Assembly (NCBI GenBank): GCA_944392715.1
Contig: CALXXQ010000130.1
Location: forward strand, 1 to 35,154
Source of the DNA: an uncultured Brachyspira sp.
GTDB taxonomy: Bacteria; Spirochaetota; Brachyspiria; Brachyspirales; Brachyspiraceae
DNA: 35,154 bases
Direction of reading: 5' to 3'
Below, in pieces: positions 1-7,799 of the stretch; position 1 is the first letter of the stretch; each line of letters opens with the position of its first letter. The position numbers and the translations under genes were made by a program. The notes under the pieces are model-generated. The model saw only the letters and a list, made by a program, of their open reading frames with translations, was not told the origin of the DNA and did not search any database.

Positions 1-202
1 TCATGGAAGCTGCAAAAAGAATAGTACGTAATGCATGAGCAATACGACCTCTTTTACCTATAATTTTACCTATGTCGCTTTGGTTCACTTTCAATTCCAG
101 AATCGTACTCTTCTCACCCTCAATAACCTTCACACTCACACCTTCAGGCTCATCCACCAATTTTTTAGCCAAATACTCAATAAGCTCTTTTTCTTCCGTC
201 AT
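1..202 (-). CDS. khpA: KH-domain RNA-binding protein KhpA, 3' end cut by window edge
   Basis: The visible 67 residues start MTEEKELIEYLAKKL and contain the KH-domain core GKIIGKRGR, which carries the GxxG loop that contacts single-stranded RNA, followed by a helix (AHALRTILFAAS). KhpA-type proteins are small (about 75-80 aa) cytoplasmic RNA chaperones, so only about ten residues should be missing. The ATG at 202 is preceded by AAGGAG at a 7-nt spacing. It lies 32 nt downstream of rpsP on the same strand, in the common bacterial order ffh-rpsP-khpA; rimM-trmD-rplS would be expected next, outside the window. Confidence 0.93.
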   Translation of the reverse strand, partial: MTEEKELIEYLAKKLVDEPEGVSVKVIEGEKSTILELKVNQSDIGKIIGKRGRIAHALRTILFAASM

Positions 203-234
203 AGCACACTCCTTTATATATTATAAGACGTAAA

Positions 235-594
235 TTAAGCTTCACTTTTCTCCTCAGCAGATTCAGGCTTAGCTTGTTTACGATGTTTGCGTCTTTTTTC
301 AGGATTTTTTAATGCTCTTTTTTTCTTGCGTTCAAGCGGAGCACCTTTATCTTTTTCCATAAGACCTTCTTTAACAAGAATACTTTTTACTACATAAGTT
401 GGCTGTGCACCGTTAGAAAGCCATTTTTTTAAGCCTTCTACATTTAACTTATACAATACATCTTTAGCTTTAGGGTTAAACCAACCTAGCTCTTCAATAA
501 AACGACCATCGCGTGGGAAACGAGCATCTGCTGCTACAATACGATAATGAGGCTCATGTTTGCGACCTATACGTTTTAATCTTAATTTAACCAC
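235..594 (-). CDS. rpsP: 30S ribosomal protein S16
   Basis: This 119-aa protein begins [20 protein letters not shown], the conserved N-terminus of S16, a small-subunit protein that binds 16S rRNA and helps 30S assembly. The conserved segment [13 protein letters not shown] follows near residues 30-42. The C-terminal 35 residues are a Lys/Glu/Ala-rich extension, making it longer than the usual 80-90 aa. The start codon is GTG, chosen because GGAGG at 604-608 lies 9 nt upstream. It sits 21 nt after ffh and 32 nt before khpA, evidently in one transcript. Confidence 0.97.
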   Translation of the reverse strand: MVKLRLKRIGRKHEPHYRIVAADARFPRDGRFIEELGWFNPKAKDVLYKLNVEGLKKWLSNGAQPTYVVKSILVKEGLMEKDKGAPLERKKKRALKNPEKRRKHRKQAKPESAEEKSEA

Positions 595-615
595 CTTTCT
601 TTTCCTCCAAGTTTA

Positions 616-1971
616 TTACATTAATTTGTTTAAATCATCTATAGACATACCCATACCCTCTAGGGACTTTGCGAGCTTATCCATCTTTTTAGTACTGCCC
701 ATCATGTTTTTCATCATATTAAATTGTTTTATTAATTGATTTACATCATAAACACTTTGACCGCTTCCTTTAGATATTCTCATTTTTCTAGAATTATTTA
801 AAGGAAATAGGGCTAATCTTTCTTTTTTAGTCATTGACTGTATAATAGCTTTATACTTTTTAAACTTCTCTTCTTCACGGCTAATAAGTTCTGTATCAAC
901 ATTAGCCATACCAGGAATCATAGAAGTCATTTTGCTAAGTCCACCCATTTTAGAAGTAGCTTCTATTTGTTTTAAGAAATCATTATAATCGAAATTATTT
1001 TCTATAACTTTTTGAAGCATTTCCTGAGCTTCTTTTTCACTTATAGCGGCACGGGCTTTTTCTACTAATTTTACTATATCACCCATTCCAAGTATCTGAC
1101 CTGCTACTCTTTTAGCATCAAATACATCTATATCATCTAAATGCTCACCTGTACCTATAAATCTTACAGATGAACCTGTAGCATATCTCAAAGATAAAGC
1201 TGCACCGCCTCTTACACCTGAGTCAAATTTAGTAAGTATAACACCATTTATACCAATATTGCTTTGAAAACTTTTTGCAACATCATAAACGCTTTGTCCT
1301 GCTGTAGAATCCACTACCAATAACTTTTCTGTTACATTAGCAGAATTTACAACACGTCTAAGCTCAAGCATCATTTCTTCATCTATTTCCAAACGTCCTG
1401 CAGTATCAACTAATATCATATTATACTGCTCTTTTTTTGCTATAGCTAAAGCTTTTTTAAGTATTTTATATGCTTTTTTTTCTTTAGTATCTATATGATA
1501 AGGAACTCCAACCTCTTTAGCTAAAACGGCAAGCTGCTCCATAGCGGCAGGTCTATGAACATCTAGTCCTACAAGCATTACGCGTCTTTTATCTTTATAA
1601 TATTTAGCTAATTTAGCTGAAGTTGTAGTTTTACCAGAACCTTGAAGACCGAAAAGGAGTGTGATAGTAGTTTTTTCTACAGGTTCTAATTTTAAACCGC
1701 TTTCGCCATCGCCTATCATATTAACTAAAGTATCATGAACATCAGCTACAAATTGATTAGCAGGCTCTACACCTTCTAATTTTTCTTTGCCTATGGCTCT
1801 GTTAGTTGCTTCTTCTAGGAATTTATCAGCTGCTTCTAAAGATACATCGGCTGATAATAATGCTTCTTTTATAGTTAAGAGGCTATCAGATATATCTTTA
1901 TCTGTTAGTACTTTTTTACCTTGTATTTTAGAGAATACATTAGATATAGATTTAGTTAAATTACCAAACAC
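616..1971 (-). CDS. ffh: Signal recognition particle protein Ffh (SRP54)
   Basis: Ffh is the GTPase of the signal recognition particle; it binds 4.5S RNA and signal peptides and delivers ribosomes to FtsY at the membrane. The helical N domain comes first, then the G domain with P-loop GLQGSGKTTT, DTAGRLEID (G3) and TKFD (G4), then a Met-rich M domain (SKMTSMIPGM, NMMKNMMGS). I place the start at GTG 1971 (MFGNLTKSISN, 451 aa): AAGG at 1981-1984 is 9 nt upstream of it, whereas the in-frame TTG at 1980 directly abuts that motif. The proposed start also matches the usual family N-terminus. It is the first gene of an operon with rpsP and khpA. Confidence 0.96.
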   Translation of the reverse strand: MFGNLTKSISNVFSKIQGKKVLTDKDISDSLLTIKEALLSADVSLEAADKFLEEATNRAIGKEKLEGVEPANQFVADVHDTLVNMIGDGESGLKLEPVEKTTITLLFGLQGSGKTTTSAKLAKYYKDKRRVMLVGLDVHRPAAMEQLAVLAKEVGVPYHIDTKEKKAYKILKKALAIAKKEQYNMILVDTAGRLEIDEEMMLELRRVVNSANVTEKLLVVDSTAGQSVYDVAKSFQSNIGINGVILTKFDSGVRGGAALSLRYATGSSVRFIGTGEHLDDIDVFDAKRVAGQILGMGDIVKLVEKARAAISEKEAQEMLQKVIENNFDYNDFLKQIEATSKMGGLSKMTSMIPGMANVDTELISREEEKFKKYKAIIQSMTKKERLALFPLNNSRKMRISKGSGQSVYDVNQLIKQFNMMKNMMGSTKKMDKLAKSLEGMGMSIDDLNKLM

Positions 1972-2008
1972 CAAAAACAACCTTATAAATATATTAATTC
2001 CAAACCAT

Positions 2009-2036
2009 ATTATACATAATATATTTAAAAAGTCAA
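2009..2036 (-). promoter_or_regulatory. Sigma70-type promoter of ffh-rpsP-khpA
   Basis: On the minus strand TTGACT (2036-2031) and a perfect TATAAT (2014-2009) are separated by 16 nt. Transcription would begin near 2002, about 30 nt before the ffh start. I see no hairpin terminator between the upstream ABC operon and this promoter, so read-through is possible. Confidence 0.7.
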
Positions 2037-2110
2037 TATCTGCAATAATTTTACAAAAATAATATTTTAACTAAATAACACTATACAATTATACATTTTA
2101 TAATAAAAAA

Positions 2111-2956
2111 TTACTTTCCAAATCCGCCTGTCATACCTTTAACTAGAAATTTTCTAAATATTACAGCAAGCAATGCAGGAGGAAATATGGCTAGAAGTCC
2201 CGCAGCAGTTGTTATGCCGTATTGTATAGTATCTTTTGAAACAAATTCAGATGCTACTATTGATATAGGTTTTGTAGCTGCCGAACTAGCCAAAATAAGA
2301 GGTATCTGAAATTGACCCCATGACATTAAAAATACAAGCAAGAAAGCTGATAAAATAATAGGTGTAGATACTGGAAGAATTATCCTAAATAAAACATCTA
2401 TTTCATTACAGCCGTCTATATAAGCTGCCTCCTCTATTTCTGATGGTATAGTATCAAAATAATTGGATATCATCCAGGTATTTATAGGCAAAAATGAAGT
2501 TACATATATCATTGACAATGAAAATAAATTATCCAGCAATGAAAATAATGAAAACATCCTATAAAGAGGTATTATAGTTGTAAATGCTGGTATAGCCATA
2601 GATATCAATATTAAAGTTTTAACTATATTTCTTCCTTTAAACTTCATTTTTGATATAGCATAAGCACACATTATTGAACAGGGAAGACATAAAAATATAG
2701 TTATAAAAGCTGTTTTAATAGAATTAAGTATACCTACAAAAAACATTTTTGATTGTCTGTCTGATGATGTGAAAAGCTTTATATAATTATCTATGGTAGG
2801 CTCTTTAGGTATAAAATTATAAGTATTTTTAAACATTTCATATTCAGGTGTAAAGCTTACTATTACAGCCCAAATTATAGGACCTAAAACTATAATTATA
2901 AAAAATATAATAGATAAATAATATAAACAACTTACTCTTTTGCTATTTTTTTTCAT
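2111..2956 (-). CDS. ABC sugar transporter permease, MalG type
   Basis: This is an inner-membrane permease of the carbohydrate uptake (CUT1) ABC family, about 281 aa with roughly six membrane segments. The first follows a basic start (MKKNSKR) and spans about residues 9-33. The EAA loop that docks the ATPase is visible as EEAAYIDGCNEIDVLFRII with a following LP. It ends in KFLVKGMTGGFGK, typical of MalG-like proteins. I use the ATG at 2956, 7 nt after the stop of the upstream gene. An ATG at 2989 would add 11 residues and overlap that gene by 26 nt; neither start has a strong ribosome-binding site. Its partner permease is at 3679-4551. The substrate is not evident. Confidence 0.9.
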   Translation of the reverse strand: MKKNSKRVSCLYYLSIIFFIIIVLGPIIWAVIVSFTPEYEMFKNTYNFIPKEPTIDNYIKLFTSSDRQSKMFFVGILNSIKTAFITIFLCLPCSIMCAYAISKMKFKGRNIVKTLILISMAIPAFTTIIPLYRMFSLFSLLDNLFSLSMIYVTSFLPINTWMISNYFDTIPSEIEEAAYIDGCNEIDVLFRIILPVSTPIILSAFLLVFLMSWGQFQIPLILASSAATKPISIVASEFVSKDTIQYGITTAAGLLAIFPPALLAVIFRKFLVKGMTGGFGK

Positions 2957-2963
2957 AAATATG

Positions 2964-3602
2964 TTATTCAATAATATACCAATTGGCATCAGGATATAAT
3001 ATCCATTTCAAAGCCATATATCTTTCAGCAACAATATCCCTTAAAATAGAATTACAAACTTCATTATTAGATTTTCCATTAAGGCATTCATTATATAATC
3101 TGGAAATAAAGTCAAATTCATCTAAAATCTTATCAGTATCAACAAGATTAACCTTATTAATAAAATCTTCAAAATTATCACAGTAAAATGTAAAATCAAT
3201 AGCTCTGTCAAAATTGCAAACTTCTTTAGGTGCTCTTAATTCTGTAAAAAATCCCAAAACCCAGCAAAGAACCCAATAAGCCTCATATTTCCAAGCTACA
3301 AGCTTTAATTTATCATCGCTTATTTCTCCGCTGAAAACCTCTTTTTCATAATCCATTAAAACACTCTCATCTACATTAAATTTTTTTAATTTATTAATAT
3401 AAAACTGATAGTCCTTTCTGTTTTCTAAAGAAGCCTGTATGCAAAATAGACAGCTTATAGCCCTTTTAGATATATCCTCTTTTGAACGAATGCACATATT
3501 ACTTACATCTATATCAGGAATATCAAGGCAATTATTTATACCTATTTCTTTTAAAAGCTTGATGCTTCTATTTTTTCTCTGTTCATCTTTATTTACAAAC
3601 AT
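2964..3602 (-). CDS. DUF4272 domain protein inside the ABC operon
   Basis: This 212-aa soluble protein has no signal peptide or membrane segment. The pattern resembles DUF4272: an R-x-rich segment with RAISCLFCIQAS (about residues 48-59), a conserved WKYEAYWVLCWVLGF block (about 103-118), a following P-x-x-x-C (APKEVC) and a C-terminal ALKWILYPDANW segment. The biochemical role of the family is unknown to me. It sits between the two permease genes of one ABC importer, 76 nt after one and 7 nt before the other, so it is co-transcribed. A cargo gene or a regulator of uptake are both possible; nothing in the sequence decides. Confidence 0.72.
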   Translation of the reverse strand: MFVNKDEQRKNRSIKLLKEIGINNCLDIPDIDVSNMCIRSKEDISKRAISCLFCIQASLENRKDYQFYINKLKKFNVDESVLMDYEKEVFSGEISDDKLKLVAWKYEAYWVLCWVLGFFTELRAPKEVCNFDRAIDFTFYCDNFEDFINKVNLVDTDKILDEFDFISRLYNECLNGKSNNEVCNSILRDIVAERYMALKWILYPDANWYIIE

Positions 3603-3678
3603 AATAATTTATTCCGCCATTTTTAATAATTAATTTTTATTTAATATATAAAATTATAATACTTTTACAACAAAAAAA

Positions 3679-4551
3679 TTATATATAGTCAATTTTTTTA
3701 GACATAGATTTAATATAAAATAAACCCAAAATACCCGCTGCAATCATAATCAAATATGTCAAAGCACTTCCCCTTCCAAAATCTAAAAATGAAAATGTTA
3801 TCATATAATCTTCAAGCAGTATAGTTTTACCTAAATTACCGTATCCTGAAATAGATATAACCTCATCAAATACATTTATAGCAGATATAGATGTAAAAGT
3901 GAGAATAATACCTAAAGCAGGCATTAAAAGAGGTAATGTTACTCTGGTGAATATTTGAAATCTATTTGCCCCATCTATACTAGCAGCATCATAAACAGAT
4001 TCTGGTATAGCTCTCATAGCAGATAAAAATATTATAGTACAAAATGGAATATTACGCCATGCTATGACTATGCCTATAATAAGCATTAATGAATATCTAT
4101 TTGATAAATATTGTATAGGCTCTTCTATAATATTAAGATTATATAAAATTTTATTCAAAAAACCAAATCCAGGATAAAATATCCATTTCCAAAGTATGCC
4201 ATTAACTACAGGAGGCAATGCCCAAGGTATAACAGATATTGCCATTAAAATATTTTTAAGCCTGCTTTCAAAATTCAAAATGCTCGCAAAAAAAAGTCCG
4301 AATAATATACATAAAATAACTACCGCTATCATTATCATTATACTATTTTGAAGCGAATACCAAAAATCTATAGATTTTAAAGTTGCTATATAATTGTCCA
4401 AACCAATAAATGCTGTATCCTTTGGAGAGGTTAATTTCATTTTTCTTAAGCTGTAAAATAATGTAACGATTATAGGATACAGTACAAAGACTGTCATAAT
4501 AATAAATGCAGGAAATATCAATACATATGGCAAAATTTTATTTCTTTTCAT
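3679..4551 (-). CDS. ABC sugar transporter permease, MalF type
   Basis: This 290-aa inner-membrane permease begins MKRNKILPYVLIFPAFIIMT, typical of short MalF/UgpA-like CUT1 permeases, with about six membrane segments. The ATPase-docking loop reads YDAASIDGANRFQIFTRVTLP (split here as YDAASIDGANRF then QIFTRVTLP). It would pair with the MalG-type permease at 2111-2956 and receive substrate from the lipoprotein at 4667-5911. The gene follows the binding-protein gene by 115 nt, which includes a stem-loop at 4634-4659. No clear ribosome-binding site precedes its ATG. Confidence 0.92.
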   Translation of the reverse strand: MKRNKILPYVLIFPAFIIMTVFVLYPIIVTLFYSLRKMKLTSPKDTAFIGLDNYIATLKSIDFWYSLQNSIMIMIAVVILCILFGLFFASILNFESRLKNILMAISVIPWALPPVVNGILWKWIFYPGFGFLNKILYNLNIIEEPIQYLSNRYSLMLIIGIVIAWRNIPFCTIIFLSAMRAIPESVYDAASIDGANRFQIFTRVTLPLLMPALGIILTFTSISAINVFDEVISISGYGNLGKTILLEDYMITFSFLDFGRGSALTYLIMIAAGILGLFYIKSMSKKIDYI

Positions 4552-4633
4552 TTTTATAATTTTATAAAATCAAAACTGCTTATTAAGATATTATTTTATA
4601 ATTAATATTTATTTATTGCAATTGATAAATATA

Positions 4634-4659
4634 TGGGCATCACTAAAAAGCAATGCCCA
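4634..4659 (-). promoter_or_regulatory. Stem-loop between binding-protein and permease genes
   Basis: On the minus strand TGGGCAT (4659-4653) pairs with ATGCCCA (4640-4634); two G-U pairs, a C-G and a U-A extend this to about 11 bp around a UUUU loop. It begins 7 nt after the stop codon of the binding-protein gene and has no run of U after it. It therefore resembles the mRNA-stabilising or attenuating hairpins found between binding-protein and permease genes more than a full terminator. Confidence 0.7.
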
Positions 4660-4666
4660 ATATAAA

Positions 4667-5911
4667 TTATTTTCTAGCTAATAATTCTTTTATTTTTGCA
4701 TCCATTGCATTAAATGCATCCTCAGGAGTCTTAGCACCAAGAACCATTTCATTAACAGCATTAAATATAGCCGTAGTCATTTCTGAATAATAACTAGGAA
4801 CACCTTTTGGGAATGGGCTTGATATTAAAGTAGATTCCTCAAGCAAGGCACCTGTATTTTTAAGTTTACCTTCATTAATTAAATCTTCCATAATAGCTGT
4901 TCTTGTAGGCATAGTATTTTGTACATAGTTTAATTGTTTTTGTATTTCTGGAGAATTAAACCATTTTACAAATTTCATAGCTGCTTCTTTGTTTTTTGAT
5001 AATTTTATTACACCTAGTCCCTCTGGAAGAGCAAAAGTCTTTGGAGAAGGTCCTGTAGCACCAGGAAGCAATATTGGTATAACCTCCCCTACTACTTTAG
5101 ATTCATTAGGATCCTGAACTCTGCTTACAAATGAAGTAGGACCAACTATAAAGCTAGCCTCTCCTGAATTGATTCTTCTATAAGCATCCATACCTGTAGA
5201 AGTTTTACAAGCTGGGTCTATTAAATTATCAGTATTTATCATTTGATTAATAAAAGTTAAAGCACCAAGTACAGCATCTTTATTTAAAGTACCGTCTTCA
5301 TTAAATACTATGCCATACTTTGAATAAGCCATCCATATTAATGAAGTAGTACAAGATTCATCAGCATTCAAAGGCATAGAGAAAGGATATTTACTTATAC
5401 CAGCAGCTTTTATAGCTTTTAAAGCAGCATAAACATCGTCCCAAGATTTTGGAGCTTCAGTGATACCTGCAGCATCAAAATGTTTTTTATTATAATAAGC
5501 TAAACGAAAATCATTAGCATAAGGAAGAGCAAGTACTTTACCATCTATTATAAAAGGCTGTATTGAAGGCATAGCATCAATTTCCTCTTGACTTAATTCT
5601 ATAGGTTCAAGCCAGTCAGCACTATAGAATTCTCCAACCCAAGACCAATCTACTTCTACAACATCAGCAGCCGCAGTTCCTCCAGCAGCAGCAATTGATA
5701 TTTTATCTCTAATATTTTCCCAAGCTATAACATTCATATTAACTGTAATGCCTGTATCCTTTGTAAAAGCATTAAGCATCTCATCAGAAGGTACTGCCCA
5801 ATCAGGAACCATTACTGTTATTGAATTTCCTGTATTTTTATTTCCAGAGCAGGAAAATGCAAAAAATACTATTAGTAATAGCACCAAAATAAAATTAATT
5901 ATTTTTTTCAT
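4667..5911 (-). CDS. Extracellular solute-binding lipoprotein of an ABC importer (family 1)
   Basis: This 414-aa protein has a lipoprotein signal: MKKIINF, a hydrophobic stretch, and the lipobox FAFSC with the lipidated Cys at residue 21. The mature part resembles family 1 sugar-binding proteins: it begins with ITVMVPDW and includes NDFRLAYYNKKHFDAAGI, the conserved hinge segment in which the protein describes a local partner strand, then PKSWDDVYAALKAIKAAG. It would capture substrate at the outer face of the inner membrane for the two permeases downstream. It is the first gene of the operon; AGGAG at 5923-5927 lies 11 nt before the ATG. The specific sugar cannot be told from sequence. Confidence 0.92.
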   Translation of the reverse strand: MKKIINFILVLLLIVFFAFSCSGNKNTGNSITVMVPDWAVPSDEMLNAFTKDTGITVNMNVIAWENIRDKISIAAAGGTAAADVVEVDWSWVGEFYSADWLEPIELSQEEIDAMPSIQPFIIDGKVLALPYANDFRLAYYNKKHFDAAGITEAPKSWDDVYAALKAIKAAGISKYPFSMPLNADESCTTSLIWMAYSKYGIVFNEDGTLNKDAVLGALTFINQMINTDNLIDPACKTSTGMDAYRRINSGEASFIVGPTSFVSRVQDPNESKVVGEVIPILLPGATGPSPKTFALPEGLGVIKLSKNKEAAMKFVKWFNSPEIQKQLNYVQNTMPTRTAIMEDLINEGKLKNTGALLEESTLISSPFPKGVPSYYSEMTTAIFNAVNEMVLGAKTPEDAFNAMDAKIKELLARK

Positions 5912-5948
5912 TTTTTAGTTCTCCTAAATATTTTTAATGAATAAAAAA

Positions 5949-5976
5949 AATATATAATATTATATATTAAAGTCAA
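5949..5976 (-). promoter_or_regulatory. Promoter of the ABC importer operon with an AT palindrome
   Basis: On the minus strand TTGACT (5976-5971) and TATATT (5954-5949) are 16 nt apart. A perfect 20-bp palindrome made only of A and T occupies 5949-5968, covering the -10 box and most of the spacer. It could be an operator, but in DNA this AT-rich the palindrome may be chance. Confidence 0.5.
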
Positions 5977-6022
5977 GATATATATAAATTACACAATAAT
6001 AATGAAAAATTGTAAAAATATA

Positions 6023-6050
6023 TTTAAACTTTTCATTTTTTGTATATAAT
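6023..6050 (+). promoter_or_regulatory. Probable promoter of the tandem TPR/Mrr-like genes
   Basis: A perfect TATAAT lies at 6045-6050 with a weak -35 (TTTAAA, 6023-6028) 16 nt upstream. The first start codon is at 6093 and has GGA at 6081-6083. The promoter faces away from the ABC importer operon. Confidence 0.45.
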
Positions 6051-6092
6051 GCATGTATATAAAAATGAAAAAAAATTATAGGATACAAATAT

Positions 6093-7772
6093 ATGAATGA
6101 CACAACTCTGTACATGATAATAGCTTTGATATTTATAGTCATATTAATAGCTACAATAGTAATGATAAAAAACATATTCTCAAAAAATAAACATAAACCT
6201 GCAAAAAGTACAAAAAAATTAATGGCAGAATTAGAAAAAAATATAGCTGAAAATGAAAATGATTTTGATTCATTATATAAATTAGCAATGCTTGAAGAAG
6301 AATATGGAAAATCAAATGAAGCATTAGCAAAATATGAAAAACTTATAACAACTAGATACTTTAAAGATAATGGAATTAATGAAGTTGAAATATATAAGAA
6401 ATTAGAAATCGGATATTCTTATTTAGAAGATAAGGAAAAAAGCTTTAAATATTCTCTTCTAATTGCTAAAGCTGAACCTAATAATACATATTATGCCATT
6501 AAATTGGGAACTATATTAGGAAAAGAAGGTCAATATAAATTAGCATGTGAATATTTTAATAAAATAGTATTATCAAAAAAAGATTTAAATATAGAAGAAG
6601 CAAAAGTAGCAGCTTTATCATTTTTTATGATCAAAGATTATAAAAAATCGATAATATTTTTAGAAGAACTGTATAAAAAAATACAAAATAATGAAGAAAC
6701 AGATAAATCAGAAATATCTAATTTGGAAACATTATTAATATCAATGTATATATCTGCTGATGAGCTTAATGTAGCAGCAACATTCATTCAGCAAATACTA
6801 TCAGATAACACAATAAGCGATGAGCATAGACTATATATTAATAAAATGTATATGTATGTATTATATAAATTATCAGATAATGAAAGATTCAGTGATTCAT
6901 ACAGAAGAATAATAAACTTATATGATTTGGATAATGCAGGAAAAAAATATGCAAGCATTTTATTTGATTTTTCTTTTTATTCTTATTTCTTGAAAGATAT
7001 AGATGCTTCTATAAGATATTTCTCAAAGCTAAATTCTTTTCATATGTTAGAATACAGCGTATATTATTTAGATCAAATATTAAAGTATCTTAATGAAATT
7101 AATAAAACATTTACTCAATTAACTAAATTAAGAAACTCTATGAAATTAAATGATGAAAAATATGCAAATGAAAGATATGATAAATATATAGATACTGAAT
7201 TAATAGATGTATGGGAAACTGTACTCAGTTTATGGGAAGGAAGTTTCACAAATTTTGACTATATTAATTCATTAGTTGAAGTAGAAAATACTATGGATAT
7301 TGATAAAATATTGCAGGAATATAATACAGAGAAAAAATTATATGATGACAGCAAACAAAGCCGAATTACAGATATAGATATTATATACTCATTAAGTTTG
7401 AATAATTTTAAAAAGCTATGTCAAAATATTATTCAAAATAAATTATCATATTCAATATTACAAGAATATTCTGATAATGTTATAAATTATGAATATGGAG
7501 ATGAAGTTAATTATTTAACATACCCTACAGGAAAAGGCAGAAAAGAAATAACATTAATTTCTATAAAGAGGTGGAAAAATACTGAGGTAGGAGAATTAAT
7601 AATTAGGGATTTTTTACTTATGGTAAATGAATCTGGAGCTAAAAATGGAATATTAATTCTACCTGTAAGATTATCAAACAGTGCTAGAAGTTATGCAAAT
7701 CATAATGAAAAAATTACTGTTTATTCTAGAAGCCAATTTAATTCATTTTTAAAGAATAATTTAGTAAGATAA
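6093..7772 (+). CDS. Membrane-anchored TPR protein with C-terminal Mrr-like nuclease-fold domain (copy 1)
   Basis: This 559-aa protein has one membrane segment at residues 6-27 followed by basic residues, so the rest should be cytoplasmic. TPR-like helix pairs start near residue 45 (DSLYKLAMLEEEYGKSNEALAKYEKL) and degenerate helical repeats continue to about 440. Residues 466-559 resemble the Mrr/type IV restriction catalytic fold: GDEVNYL (D470), ITLISIKRWK (K492), VGELIIRDF, NGILILPVRLSNSARSYA and a final short helix. In active Mrr enzymes the second motif is Q/E-x-K; here it is S-I-K, so cleavage is doubtful although the Asp and Lys remain. It is followed after 27 nt by a full-length paralogue. 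Function unknown. Confidence 0.72.
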   Translation: MNDTTLYMIIALIFIVILIATIVMIKNIFSKNKHKPAKSTKKLMAELEKNIAENENDFDSLYKLAMLEEEYGKSNEALAKYEKLITTRYFKDNGINEVEIYKKLEIGYSYLEDKEKSFKYSLLIAKAEPNNTYYAIKLGTILGKEGQYKLACEYFNKIVLSKKDLNIEEAKVAALSFFMIKDYKKSIIFLEELYKKIQNNEETDKSEISNLETLLISMYISADELNVAATFIQQILSDNTISDEHRLYINKMYMYVLYKLSDNERFSDSYRRIINLYDLDNAGKKYASILFDFSFYSYFLKDIDASIRYFSKLNSFHMLEYSVYYLDQILKYLNEINKTFTQLTKLRNSMKLNDEKYANERYDKYIDTELIDVWETVLSLWEGSFTNFDYINSLVEVENTMDIDKILQEYNTEKKLYDDSKQSRITDIDIIYSLSLNNFKKLCQNIIQNKLSYSILQEYSDNVINYEYGDEVNYLTYPTGKGRKEITLISIKRWKNTEVGELIIRDFLLMVNESGAKNGILILPVRLSNSARSYANHNEKITVYSRSQFNSFLKNNLVR

Positions 7773-7799
7773 ATTTAATAAAATATAGGAAGTGTTATT

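Noticed and set aside
35..226. Plus-strand 63-aa open frame
   Set aside because: It is antisense to the clear KH-domain gene and has no recognisable features.
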